This document shows, piece after piece, positions 35,376-45,902 of a stretch of DNA of 64,000 nucleotides (the first letter of the stretch is position 1; the number at the start of each line of letters is the position of its first letter). This DNA comes from Chlamydoabsidia padenii. Its lineage: Eukaryota > Mucoromycota > Mucoromycetes > Mucorales > Cunninghamellaceae. The DNA lies in contig JAIWND010000002.1 in NCBI GenBank assembly GCA_025330725.1, forward strand, positions 1,426,001 to 1,490,000. The letters are read 5' to 3'. The notes under the pieces are model-generated. The model saw nothing but the letters and a program-made list of their open reading frames with translations. It had not been told where the DNA came from and made no database searches. Made by a program: the position numbers and the translations under genes.

Positions 35376-35798
35376 GGATGTAAAATGAAACGAGGAAGAG
35401 GAAGAGGAAGAGGAGAGAGGGGGAAAAAGTAAACAAGGGAGGAAAAATAGCGGGTGTCCATTCCATGTTTTTTATATGACAGGTGTGGCTTTTTCTATTT
35501 TGGTTGATTTAGTAGAATGGGTCAAATTCAAATCCCGCTCCTAGCGAAGTGACAAGATCAATTATACCCTCTCCCAACTTGAGTTCAACTTGACCTTTCT
35601 ATTATAATTCATGTTAGCTCTATACTTTGAACATTGATGAAAAACATAAAAACTTTATATTGTGGAAAAAGTAAGAAGGCTAATATCGCATACTACTTCC
35701 GTGTATGCATATATGGAAGTGAAAAGCATAAACTAGGAAATGCTTTTACGTGTGAATAAAGAGAGAGAGAGAAAAGGAGAGAGGCAAAATATAGATAG
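35376..35798. other. Gap upstream of MRP51 and downstream of the GPI protein gene
   Basis: No gene seen. It contains an exact CGGGATTTGAA element in reverse (35527-35537) 152 bp upstream of Mrp51. Confidence 0.6.
35527..35537 (-). promoter_or_regulatory. CGGGATTTGAA element (exact) upstream of MRP51
   Basis: TTCAAATCCCGC on the plus strand, so it reads GCGGGATTTGAA in the direction of Mrp51, 152 bp before its start. Confidence 0.55.
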
Positions 35799-36560
35799 TT
35801 ATAGTAGCTGCATAAAAATTGTACCAGTGACAGCTAGCAAAGTCATAATATTCAATGGTGAAAGGTATCTATTCACAAGAAGAAAAAAAAAGTCGGGTTT
35901 TGAAATTAGTAAAAAGTGCCCCTGAGTTTTGCATAATAGTCCTTACGAAGCAGAGTTCACATTGGATCCACCACCACCATTACCAGAGGAAGACGAAGAA
36001 GGGTTAGAAGATGAAGCAGATGGAGTCAAAGATGAAAAGGTCAAAGTAGCAGTAGGTGATTCAATGACAACTTCAGTGTGTGTCACGGTGACAGTAGACC
36101 CACCCGGAGGATACACCACGGTAGGTTGCCCCCCATCGTCAGTAGGAGCCGATGTAGCAGGATCAAGTGACGAATTGATAGTGGTTGATACATCACTTTG
36201 GGTAGCAGTATCAGCTGTTTGTTGACTGTCAGTATGTTGGCCGCCAGTTTCCACTTGTCGGCTATCACTGGCAGTAGGGTCCACTTGTTGGCTATCAGTA
36301 GCAGTAGGGTCAGGAGTAGCTTGAGACGTACTGTTATGGTCTTTGTGATGATGACGATGACGATGGTAAGTATGAGACTCTTCACAATCATATTCTTCAT
36401 CTTCATCAGCATGGCGATGTAACGCTTTGACTCCGTTTGCCAGATCCATTTCCAAATTGGTATGGACACTGGTTACTTGGGGGTCCATTTGTTTGCCGCT
36501 TACTTGAAAGCCAACTATACTCAAAACACCGAGGAATACTAAAGCTGATCGAATTTGCAT
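35799..36560 (-). CDS. Secreted Ser/Thr-rich GPI-anchored surface protein
   Basis: Two exons on the minus strand: 36560-35947 and 35868-35799; 227 residues. A signal peptide is clear (MQIRSALVFLGVLSIVGFQV, cleavage near SGKQ). The mature part has a His-rich basic stretch (HTYHRHRHHHKDH), three imperfect repeats around DSQQVDPTASDS, and a Ser/Thr/Gly-rich region suited to O-glycosylation. The final exon supplies a hydrophobic C-terminal tail, SPLNIMTLLAVTGTIFMQLL, after small residues (NSAS), the pattern of a GPI-attachment signal. The first exon alone would end without it. The intron (35946-35869) has a GTAAGG donor and TACTAAT branch site. I chose the ATG at 36560, which starts the signal peptide. 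No enzymatic domain seen; likely a wall or membrane surface protein. Confidence 0.8.
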
Positions 36561-37159
36561 TGTAGAGGTATACAAAGAAAAGAAAAGAGTGATCAGGTAT
36601 TTGTCTGATTCGTTCGAGAGTTCATTTATATGGTTTTTATTTCAAGTTCCCTTTTTTAGTGAAGCGGTTTATGCATCGGTAGTTTTTCAAGTTCCGACTT
36701 TTTATTTTTATTTTTATTACTGTATCTTTACATCGATCGATAGTCATCTCAAAGACAATTAAATAGAGACGTAAAAAGTGTTTTCCAAATACTAATCAAG
36801 TAATGTCTTGTGATTCAGATTTCAGGTAAGAATGAATGTTACTTTTAGAACAAAAATCCGGCACCATAAAGTTCATTCATGCCATTCAAAGTGCGACCAA
36901 ACCGGAAAGCGAGGGCCCATCATTGCATGGTTCATAGTAGTATACAAGACATCATAACACACCCACAGACCCTCTCCCCCTATCATATCAAACCACTTCA
37001 CCCCATTCCCACATTTTGATGATGACGATAATGATGATGTATACAATGTTTATTTTTTAAACGAGACTTGATAACAAATATGATGTAAAAAAAAAAAAAA
37101 AAAGGATGACTAAAAGCAACTAAACCTACTATTATAAACTAAAATACCAGTTCCATAAA
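36561..37159. other. Gap upstream of the GPI protein gene
   Basis: No gene seen. TTCAAGTTCCG at 36686-36696 resembles the recurring element, 126 bp upstream of the GPI protein start. A17 run at 37087-37103 lies in the malic enzyme 3' flank. Confidence 0.55.
36686..36696 (-). promoter_or_regulatory. CGGGAWTTGAA-type element (variant) upstream of the GPI protein gene
   Basis: TTCAAGTTCCG on the plus strand, reading CGGAACTTGAA toward the gene. Confidence 0.3.
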
Positions 37160-39246
37160 TTAAAGAGCCACATCAAAGTTTTCATCTTGATTAGGATCCC
37201 ACATACTATCTTCAATATATTTCAGAAGAGACTGATCCAGAGATTGTGATGATTGTTGTTGAGCTAGTTCCAAGAGCGCAGGATTGGTGACCAAGTTTTC
37301 ATCCAGGGCCTGTCGACACACTGCCATAGCAACCTTGATAGAGACTTCACGGATCCGAGTCAAAGAAGGATAGATGGCGCCTTGTTCCAGATCATCCAAA
37401 GACAAAGTACTTGCCAAACCTTCCGCGGCGGCAAATATCATACCATCCGAGACCAGCTTCGATTTCGCCACCAGGGTGCCTAGACCTAGGCCGGGGAAAA
37501 TATACATATTGTTGCCTTGACCTGCAGTAACCGATTTACCCGAGGCGCTGATATAAGATGGGAAGGCTGTACCAGACGCAAAGATGACACGTTCATCCGT
37601 ATTGTACATGGCTTGGTCAAAGGTACATTCGGCATTGGTCATCGGGTTGGAGAGCGGGAAGATGATAGGTGCCTTGTTGAGATCGCCCATTTTTTGTAGT
37701 GTGGTGTTGGTGAATGCTTTGCCTTGACCGGATAATCCTATTAATCTATATCATTCCCGATTTTCTGTTAGCTACTTTTTTTCTTTTGTCCCCCCCCCCA
37801 ACACCAAACTTACGCTGTAGGTTGGACATGGTCAATCACATGAGCAAGAGACTTGAATTGCTTTTGCTGATTATCATCCCGAGCAAAGTATACCTTGTGT
37901 TGTGCCAATTTGTCGCCACGATCATTGGTGATCAAACCTTTACTGTCCACATAGTAGAATATCTTTTTTGCTTCTTGTTCAGATAACCCATGTCGACGCA
38001 TAAAGTAGCTTTGGATTTGTTTGCCAACCCCAATGGCAGATGAGCCTGCACCAAAAAAGACAATACGATGATCTTGAGGTTTAAGATTTGCCTTTTCTTC
38101 AGCCAGTCTGATTGCGTTGATAAACCCGGCGAGAATCACAGAGCCCGTGCCTTGAATGTCATCATTAAAACAGAGTTTGTTGTGCTGGTACTTTTCGAGG
38201 AGTCCAAAAGCCTATAGACAAAATATTGTTTATTTTTAGTTACTTGATATCATAAATAGGAAGGGAAGTATGACTTACTCTATCAGATTGGAAGTCTTCA
38301 AATTGCACCAAGATGTCTGGGAAAACATCATACAAGGCCTTCATGACTTGATCCATGGAATCATAAAACTAATAAAAAAAAAAAAAGTAATGCATTGTTA
38401 ATTAATAATCATATCATCTTGTTCCTATACCAGTCTTACCTTTTCATCATTGGGACGTCTTTGTTTCAGTCCAAGATAAAGAGGATCATTCAAATACTTT
38501 TCATTATTGGTTCCAAAATCCAGAATGATGGGCAAAGTCTTGCGAGGATCAATACCAGCAGCACCGACATAGAGTTGTAACTTTCCAATAGGAATACCAA
38601 TACCATTTACACCGAGATCGCCTAATCCCAAGATACGCGAGCCATCGGACACCACCGTGATTTCAGGTATTTCCCGACCAGCCTTTTCACAATAGTTACG
38701 AATGATATCTTTCAAGTTGGGTAAATCATTGATAGTAATATAAAGTCCATCCGGCACACCTTGTTTGTTTGTTCAAAATAGATGGAAAAGGATGTTTAGT
38801 TCATTAATCTGTCATCTTTCATATATCTACTTTATTAAAACTTACCTGGTGGAGCAAGGAATGGATAAATGTTTGAGTATTCAACACAGGCTTCACCAAC
38901 AGTTGGGGTATAGATAATGGGGGCAATTTCCTATTTTGATAATAACAAAGGTGAGTAACTTGATTATTCTTCTTGATCACAATCGTTTACTTACTTCAAA
39001 TTGATCGTTCACCAGTTTATAAAACAATCTAGAATTGGAGTTACGAAGCTGGCCCAAAAAGATATACTTTTCCAAAGAAGAAGACTTGGATCGCAAAAGA
39101 TATAACGCCCTTGTTTTCTGTGTTTCCAATGTTTCAACCGCGGGAGGTGTCAATCCTTGAAGTCCCCATTGACTTTTTGTTCGAGTAGATAACTTGGTGC
39201 CTAAAGTAGATTAATGTAAGGATTCAACATGAGTCAGTGCATTAAC

Positions 39247-39283
<37 letters not shown>

Positions 39284-39455
39284 TACCTTGGTTATAATAA
39301 GCAGAACGAGTCAGTTCGTTTACTGTAAGTTTCACCTTGACAGACGCACTTGAAGGCGTTTCTTGTAGTAGAGAAGATGCTTGAGCATACCATCGACGAC
39401 CACGAATAAAACGTAGTATAGTATTCGAGTAATGAGGGACTTTGTTTAAATACAT
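37160..39455 (-). CDS. Mitochondrial malic enzyme
   Basis: Seven exons on the minus strand: 39455-39287, 39200-38995, 38930-38846, 38759-38440, 38368-38279, 38211-37814, 37745-37160; 617 residues. An Arg-rich N-terminus (HYSNTILRFIRGRRWYAQAS) fits a matrix presequence. Malic enzyme motifs follow in order: IIYTPTVGEACVEYSNIY, VVSDGSRILGLGDLGVNGIGI, KTLPIILDFGTNNE, LVQFEDFQSDRAFGLLEKYQ, CFNDDIQGTGSVILAG, the dinucleotide motif IVFFGAGSSAIGVG, and IIFPLSNPMTNAECT with VIFASGTAF. It decarboxylates malate to pyruvate with NAD(P)+ and a divalent metal; the coenzyme cannot be decided safely from sequence alone. In oleaginous fungi malic enzymes are discussed as NADPH sources for lipid synthesis; the presequence argues for a mitochondrial isoform. 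Confidence 0.95.
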
Positions 39456-39942
39456 TATGGTACAAGATTTAAAAATAATAAAAGAAAGAGAAGAGAAAAA
39501 TAAGGAGGGAGGGGTTTTATGGTTTCCAATGCATTTCTAACCGCCACATTTGATTGGCTCCTACTCATTGTGGAGACATGACCCAAAAAATCGCTTCATT
39601 TCAACTGCCGCTCTTACAAGTTGCCAAATTTGCTTCCACCGTTCCGATATGCACGTGAGAAAATGAAGATGACACACAAAGTAAACCTTTTTTATCTTGC
39701 TAATGGCTTTTTTTCTTTTGATTACAAAGATGAGCACGCTCATAAAAGAAAGATGGATTAGCATGATGAATGGGGAGGGTCCTCAATCAGGTTGGGATGA
39801 GGCGAGTAAGCGGGAATTGAAAATTCAAAAAAAAAAATTGGCGGGTGGCTGGTTGAGAGAAGCAAGTAAAAAAAAAACACACACACGCAATTTTTTTTTC
39901 TTTTTCTTTTCCCTCTTTTACTTTCTTGAATAGATAATCACC
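39456..39942. other. Divergent promoter region between malic enzyme and NAC beta
   Basis: No gene seen. It contains CGGGAATTGAA at 39811-39821, 122 bp before NAC beta, and CCGCC/TTTCAACTGCCG sequences at 39541-39613 near the malic enzyme side. Confidence 0.6.
39811..39821 (+). promoter_or_regulatory. CGGGAATTGAA element upstream of NAC beta
   Basis: AGCGGGAATTGAAAA, one mismatch from the recurring element, 122 bp upstream of the ATG. Confidence 0.5.
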
Positions 39943-40589
39943 ATGAACGCCGAAAAACTCGCCAAGCTTCAACAACAAGTCCGTATCGGTGGCAAGGGTA
40001 AGGAAAAACCAGCTTGACTATAAATATAAAGCAATACAAGAATCAAAAAGGAAAAAAGATTAATCATTGCCCTTTTTTTTTTTTTTTGTCTTGTATTAAA
40101 GGTACTCCTCGTCGTAAGGTCAAGAAGGTGACCAAGACCAACACTGGTGATGACCGTAAGCTCCAAGCTACTCTCCAAAGCTTGAAGGTGCAACCCATTC
40201 CTGGTATTGAAGAAGTCAACATGTTCCGTGATGACGGTAAGGTGATCCATTTGTCCGCTCCTCGTATCCAAGCTGCTGCCAACGCCAACACTTTTGCCAT
40301 CCATGGTCGTGCTGTTGAAAAGGATTTGACTGAACTTGGTAAGTGCATATATATATATAAACAATGGGATTGGATGTCATACTCACTAAACCGACCTTTT
40401 TGTTTGATAGTCCCTGGTATCTTGAACCAATTGGGCCCTGATTCTTTGGCCAGTCTCCGCAAGTTGGCTGAAGCTTATCAAGCTGCTCAAGGTGGTGCTG
40501 CCGAAGGTGAAGATGATGATGATGAAATCCCTGACTTGGTTGAAGGCTTTGAAAAGACCGACATCAAGGAAGAAGAAAAGGCCGAATAG
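39943..40589 (+). CDS. EGD1: Nascent polypeptide-associated complex subunit beta (BTF3/Egd1)
   Basis: Three exons: 39943-39997, 40102-40338, 40411-40589; 156 residues, the usual length. The ribosome-binding N-terminus ([20 protein letters not shown]) contains the conserved RRKxKK-type motif. The NAC domain follows ([38 protein letters not shown]), then [20 protein letters not shown] and an acidic tail. With the alpha subunit it binds ribosomes at the exit tunnel and shields nascent chains. Confidence 0.96.
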
Positions 40590-41137
40590 TTTAGATAGTT
40601 ATGTTATACCTACTTAATTGACTATTTGTTATGTATAGTTGTCGTTTGCTTGTTGTAGTTTTTTTTTTTTTTTACTATCTCCTATTCCAAAATAAAATAA
40701 AAAATCTTACATATTTAAACTAATGTCTCCTTTATACCGTTTTTATGTTGATGTTTGTTATGATGGTTTGGTAACTGTCTCTGGTTGATTGGTGGACCCG
40801 TTCTTCGATTTCTTCGATTTACAACTCCGCCATTCATGCAAAAACACAGATCATCTTTGTTCATGTTGGATGAATGAGTATACATAGGCAATGTATACAC
40901 CAAATCATATTGTCGTTGATACCTTTTGTTTGTATCGACAACTAAAAACGTAAAGTCATTTAAAAGTTGTATGAAGAGAAGGAATAGACAAGACAAGATC
41001 TTCTTTTGGGACGTTAAAAATATGAGTTCTTTATTGGATATGCAGATAAAATACAAAGATAAAAAAAAATATAATATGACATGGTAATAAAAAGTGGGTT
41101 GTAATACAAAGTAATGCTATTCTAAAAAAAAAACCCC
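40590..41137. other. Convergent gap between NAC beta and DBP7
   Basis: No gene seen; both genes end here. A 113-codon minus-strand frame at 40715-41056 has no recognisable sequence and lies in 3' flank. A T14 run lies near 40660. Confidence 0.6.
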
Positions 41138-43682
41138 CTATTTCTTGTTGAGGGCCTTCTTCTTTTTCTTGGTAGTAGGACCACCAGTCATGTAATCGGC
41201 AGTGGCAATGGCAAATTCATCCGCTTGATCGTACTGTTTCCGTTTCTTTTGTTGAGGTTTACCATCGTGTTTACCATTAGATTTTGACTTGTTTTTGTCC
41301 AATAGTTTCTGTTTCCCGGGCATCCGTTCTTGTTTGGCATCCTTTTTCTTCTTAAGCTTGTTGGGATCTTGTAAGTGAGAAGGCGCTTCACGCAAAGCAA
41401 ACGATTTGGCAAGATGACCAAGATGAAGTTTCTTGACATGGAAGACATGTTTTTCTGAGCCAGCATGAGTGGCATATGCTCGGACACTGGACCAGAATGC
41501 TTTACGAGCCAACATCACATGCTATAAGAAGAAGAAGAAGAAGAGAGTGAGTGAAGAGTGTCTTTTTTTTTTTTTTTTTTTGTGTGTGTGTATGTTTCAG
41601 TGGTTTACTTACTTCTTCTTCGGATAGGACATAACGTTCCAGTTGGTTTTGATATTCTTGAGCCTTTGTTTCATATACATGTTGCAATTTTCCAAAAGAG
41701 TTGGCCAAGATAGATTCCACAGTAACAGATTGGATGTTCATGCCTTGAGCCTTGAGGATCGGTAAGTAATCCATTTCACTAGGTAGCAAAAACAGTCGAG
41801 CTTCACCAGCTTTGCCCAATCGAGCCGTTCGTCCCACCCGATGCACATAATCCTTCATGTCGGTAGGAGGATCATATTGGATGATGCAATCCACATTAGG
41901 AAGATCCAACCCACGAGCAGCAACATCGGTACACAGTAACACCCCACTGGATGCTTCACTAAACGTCGAAAAGGTCGAGGTTCGAATATGTTGTTCCAAA
42001 TCACCATGTAATCGATAAACAGATACTCCGTCGCCATTGTCGTTGCCTTGGAGATCACCGCCTAGTAGAGCACTGACTTGACTGGGTTGACGCCGGAATT
42101 CATCTTGTTCTTCTTGTCGTTCCTTTCGAGTCTTCTTGTTTTTTTGTTGGAGTTGTTGTTGATAGTTTTGTCGTTTAGGGTCATTTTCATCATCATTGTC
42201 GTCGTCGTGGTTGTCCAAAATAGATAGCAAGTCATCCTTATCTTCATCCAAATCAGTTTTCAGGGGTTTACCACCATTGGCAAAGAGATCGTAATGAAAG
42301 TCGACGGAATCACAGCAAGAGAAAAATACAATCACTTTACTTGATTTGCGTTTATTCTTCATCCAATGTTGTAGCATTGCTGTCAGAGTCACTAGTCGTA
42401 ATTTGGCTGGTGTGATGGTGTAAGTCTGATTGAGTTGATTCGGTGTCGTGAACTTGTCGTCGTCATCGTAGTCATTGTGGTGGTCGTCATCGTCCGCCTT
42501 GTTCTTGTTCTTCTTCGTGTTGTTGTTGTCCACACCATCTTGATCCGATCCACGCACAAATACCGGGTCCATCAAAGAAGTACCAGCCAAATGTTTTACA
42601 TCATCACGTAATGTTGCCGAGCAAAGAATGGTTTGTCGAGATCTTGGCCAAACCGATGATTGCAAGTGCTGTTTAAAGTTGGTCTGGGGAGGTTGAGCAG
42701 TCCGTTCCTTGATCAAATCCATAATCTTCTTTAGTGTTTCTTCGAATCCAAGATCCAATAACCGATCAGCTTCATCCAACACCAACCATTTCAAATGTCG
42801 AATGTCAAAACTCTTTGTATTTTCCAAATGATCCAAGAGTCGACCAGGAGTGCTGACCAATAGATTGACACCTTTACGTAATCGTGCCTTTTCCTTTGCC
42901 TTGCTGTCACCACCCATTACCATACCTGCTACCATCCAATGATGTCGTCGATAGTCGTTGTTGGCGGGTCGTGGTAGTTGTAAGAGTTGTTGAAGGACCG
43001 CGGTTACCTGTTGAGCCAATTCACGAGTGGGGGTCAAGATGATCGCCACCGTACCAATAGTTCGATCACCAAATGCTGCACTGGATGTACTTTTTTCAGT
43101 ATGATAGGTTGATGCTGCCACCAGTCGTTGGACAATGGGTAAAAGATAAGTCAGAGTTTTACCAGACCCAGTTTGTGCTTGTACGACGACATCCACATCT
43201 GAGGCTAATGTCTTGTTGTTGTTACGAGTCAAATCGTAGGCTGTTTGTTGATGTTGTGCTGGACCGAGAAGAAGAGGAAGAGCACGTCGTTGGACAAGTG
43301 TTGGCTGTTGTACATTCATCTTGTTGAGAGCTTGGATCAGTTCAGTACATAGACCCATACTGGCAAAGGAGTGAGTGTCGTCTGCTGCACCAGGTGCATT
43401 ACTAGGTAATTGATCCATCTTGTTGGTGGCGTCCAAGCCGCTTTGGGTTTGAATGGCTGGATTTGAGGTGAAGAGAGACGATTGGATCTGTGCCTTGCCG
43501 TGAAGATGTTTAACCGTACTGGCTGCTGTAGGTGTATCGTCAGAGGCAGGCATCTTGTGAGTGATCAAGGAAGTCGTAGATCCATTAGTTGTTACTGTTG
43601 CCGTTGTTGCTTTGGGTGGTGGTTTACTGACAGGTTTAGGCTTCGCAGGAGCAAAGTTGAGCATCAAACCATCGTCATCCAT
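41138..43682 (-). CDS. DBP7: DEAD-box RNA helicase Dbp7/DDX31
   Basis: Two exons on the minus strand: 43682-41613 and 41521-41138; 817 residues. The ATG at 43682 starts [17 protein letters not shown]. Motifs in order: Q-motif region [17 protein letters not shown] with [13 protein letters not shown]; Walker [34 protein letters not shown] box [18 protein letters not shown] ([10 protein letters not shown]); [18 protein letters not shown]; a long acidic insertion; [27 protein letters not shown]. The last exon adds [12 protein letters not shown] and [15 protein letters not shown], typical of the Dbp7/DDX31 branch, and a Lys-rich tail. Dbp7 works in nucleolar 60S subunit assembly. The acidic Asp/His/Asn-rich insert between motifs III and IV is longer than I would expect. 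Confidence 0.93.
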
Positions 43683-43938
43683 TGTTAAAAAGAATAAAAG
43701 AGAAGGTAAAGAAGTAAAAAGATAAAACAAAAAAATAAATCATTTAAATACCGCCTCCATAAAATTTTTTCCATTTGACAACCAGGTAAAAAAAAAAAAA
43801 AAGAGTATCCTTTATTCGAGACAAGGCAAGTAACAATATAAAAAGTTGGCACAAAGTGAATACTATACTATTATATATAAGATGAATTGTAAAACAGAAA
43901 ATATATAAAGAGAAAGAGTGGAGATCAATCAATCAAGT

Positions 43939-44974
43939 TTATTGAGGGGGTCTACCGTAACCAGGAGGGGGAGGGGGAGGTCGACTGAATCCACGGCCGG
44001 CAGGTGGGAATCCTTGTGGCGGCTATATAAAAAGAGACAAATATGCATTAATTTCGTTATTCCATTCACTCTTGTATATATCTTACCATGCCAGGAGGAG
44101 GAGGGCGGAATCCAGGAGGGGGAGGTCTAAAGTTCTGAGGAGGTCCAGGTCGGAATCCAGGAGGAGGCTACAAAATTCAATAAGTATCATTCTAGTTCAA
44201 CCGTTACTATGTCATATAAGTCTACTTACTCCACCAGGCATAGGAGGTCGGCCATAAGGCATAGGAGGAGCACCGAATCCAGGTCTGGGAGCCATCATCT
44301 ATTATATTATAACCATGGTTAAATAAACTAAAATCTGTAAAGTCAAATTTATTTTTCAATACTTACACCAGGAGCAGGACCACCTACACCACGTACAGGA
44401 CCAGATAAACCAGGCATAGGCATACCTGGAGGAGGAGCAGCTGGTAAACCACGACCGGCAGGCTAATAATATAAGAGAGAGGTTAATGATTAACAATGAT
44501 TTACATCTATTTATATACATCTATAATACTTACTCTACCCATACCAGGACCACCCATCATGGCCATTCTACTTCTAGCGTCATCAGCTGATGGAGGAGGA
44601 GGACCATCGATACTGATACTAACAATTGTTTCACCACGCAAAATAACCAGACCCAGAGTTCGTTTCATATCTTGTTCCTTTTGATCCTTTGTTTTGTCGT
44701 TATTCTTTTTGGTGCCTTTGGGTTTGATCTTGCGGAATTCTTCACAGTCTGCCAATACCAAATTCATGTGTTTGTCAAACGCCAACATTTGTCCCGTCAA
44801 CACCCGCGCATCCGATAACGTTACCCGAAGTCGGTAGTTGATGATATTTGACATTTTTGAGCTTTTCGACTAGGAGGTTAACAAGTATAATGAGAAGGGT
44901 CATGTATAAAGTATTATTAGTATAAGTTAGTATTGTGTCATGTCTTTTTGTTCTTTTCTTCATCTACTTACCAT
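43939..44974 (-). CDS. SMB1: Spliceosomal Sm protein B/B'
   Basis: Six coding exons on the minus strand: 44974-44972 (the ATG alone), 44869-44534, 44462-44367, 44298-44230, 44167-44087, 44022-43939; 222 residues. Splicing the lone ATG to exon 2 gives MSKSSKMSNIINYRLRVTL, matching the conserved KSSKM start of SmB. Sm1 is VLTGQMLAFDKHMNLVLADCEEF; Sm2 is LGLVILRGETIVSISIDGPPP. The tail is Pro/Gly/Met-rich with PPPGFRPGPP and PPPPGMP repeats, the U1C/FBP-type proline-rich region. A start at the downstream ATG (44854) would lose KSSKM. SmB is part of the Sm ring of U1, U2, U4 and U5 snRNPs. Confidence 0.93.
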
Positions 44975-45187
44975 GGTGGATTATATGTTATTGTGAGTCC
45001 ACACTATTTTAAAGGGTGAGGGAAAAGAAGAGAGAGAGAAAGAGAAAAAAAAAGTGCGTGTCTAGAGATTCTTTGACCGCCCGACTACCAAAATTGAAGC
45101 GGGGTGGCTGAGCAAGTCACCTTGCCAAAACATCAAGGCGGGCCCTTTTTTTTTTTTTCTCTTCCTTTCCTTCTTCTCTCATCCATC
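44975..45187. promoter_or_regulatory. Divergent promoter shared by SmB and mitochondrial uS8
   Basis: 213 bp between start codons, with AATTGAAGCGGGG near 45093 (the same half-sites in another order), CTTTGACCGCCCG near 45072 and a pyrimidine-rich leader before the uS8m ATG. Confidence 0.5.
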
Positions 45188-45649
45188 ATGCCCCGTGTTT
45201 ATGACCTTTGTGCTCGCATTCAAAACGGGTTCCGCGCTCGACTCCAATCTATGGCCGTACCCGAAACGAAAATGAACCTCGCTATCACCAATGTATTATA
45301 CAAGGAAGGTTTCTTGACCTCTGTCACTCGAGGCAACCACCTGGCACCCGACGCTACATTCACACCCACCACTCCCAGCAATATCGCCACTCGTCGATTA
45401 TGGTTACAACTCAAATATAAGGAAAACAAACCAGCTCTTAACGCCATGTCGGTCATTAGCAAACCATCGAAAAAGGTCACTTATAACGTCAACGAAATGA
45501 AACACTTGGCCAGCGGACGACGTGCTAAATTCATTGCTCCTTTACAACCTGGTGAAATCGCCATCATGAACACTAACCGGGGGGTCATGGATCTACAAGA
45601 AGCCATTGAAAAGAACGTGGGTGGTGAACTCTTATGCCGAGTTAACTAG
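45188..45649 (+). CDS. Mitochondrial ribosomal protein uS8m
   Basis: Single exon, 153 residues, starting MPRVYDLCARIQNGFRARLQ. S8 family sequence: two N-terminal helices with LAITNVLYKEGFLTSVTRG, the LWLQLKYKENKPALNAMSVI strand region, a linker and a C-terminal block ending in ELLCRVN. IAIMNTNRGVMDLQEA replaces the usual STSKGVMxxxEA loop with the same pattern. The bacterial-type S8 size and divergence point to the mitoribosome; cytosolic uS8 (Rps22) differs. I chose the ATG at 45188; upstream codons in frame are pyrimidine-tract translation. Confidence 0.85.
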   Translation: MPRVYDLCARIQNGFRARLQSMAVPETKMNLAITNVLYKEGFLTSVTRGNHLAPDATFTPTTPSNIATRRLWLQLKYKENKPALNAMSVISKPSKKVTYNVNEMKHLASGRRAKFIAPLQPGEIAIMNTNRGVMDLQEAIEKNVGGELLCRVN

Positions 45650-45814
45650 TAGTATAGTCATTCCACCTTTATTCCCCATCCCCTCTCCAATCACTTATAT
45701 ATTACTATCAGCATCCTACTTTGTATTATAGAACCATCTTTAAATAAAAACCATAGTTTGTCCATATTTGATTCACTTGTCTTTGTCCCTTTCTCTCTTA
45801 CCCGTGAGAACAAT

Positions 45815-45825
45815 CGGGATTTGAA
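45815..45825 (+). promoter_or_regulatory. CGGGATTTGAA element (exact) upstream of the acyl-CoA dehydrogenase
   Basis: ATCGGGATTTGAAAA, exact 11-mer 78 bp upstream of the ATG. Confidence 0.55.
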
Positions 45826-45902
45826 AATATATGCAATATCAAGGAACTCTTTCTTTTTTTTTTGTCTTCTTTTCTTTTTCTTTTTATTCCCCAACTCACA
45901 TA

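Noticed and set aside
37087..37103. A17 run as a retroposon tail after malic enzyme
   Set aside because: The gene has six introns and a normal structure, so it is not a retrocopy.
40715..41056. 113-codon minus-strand frame between NAC beta and DBP7
   Set aside because: Lies in the 3' flanks of two converging genes, composition is AT-driven and no domain is visible.
45104..45187. N-terminal extension of mitochondrial uS8
   Set aside because: The in-frame codons are a translated pyrimidine tract (poly-Phe/Leu), and the ATG at 45188 gives the family start.
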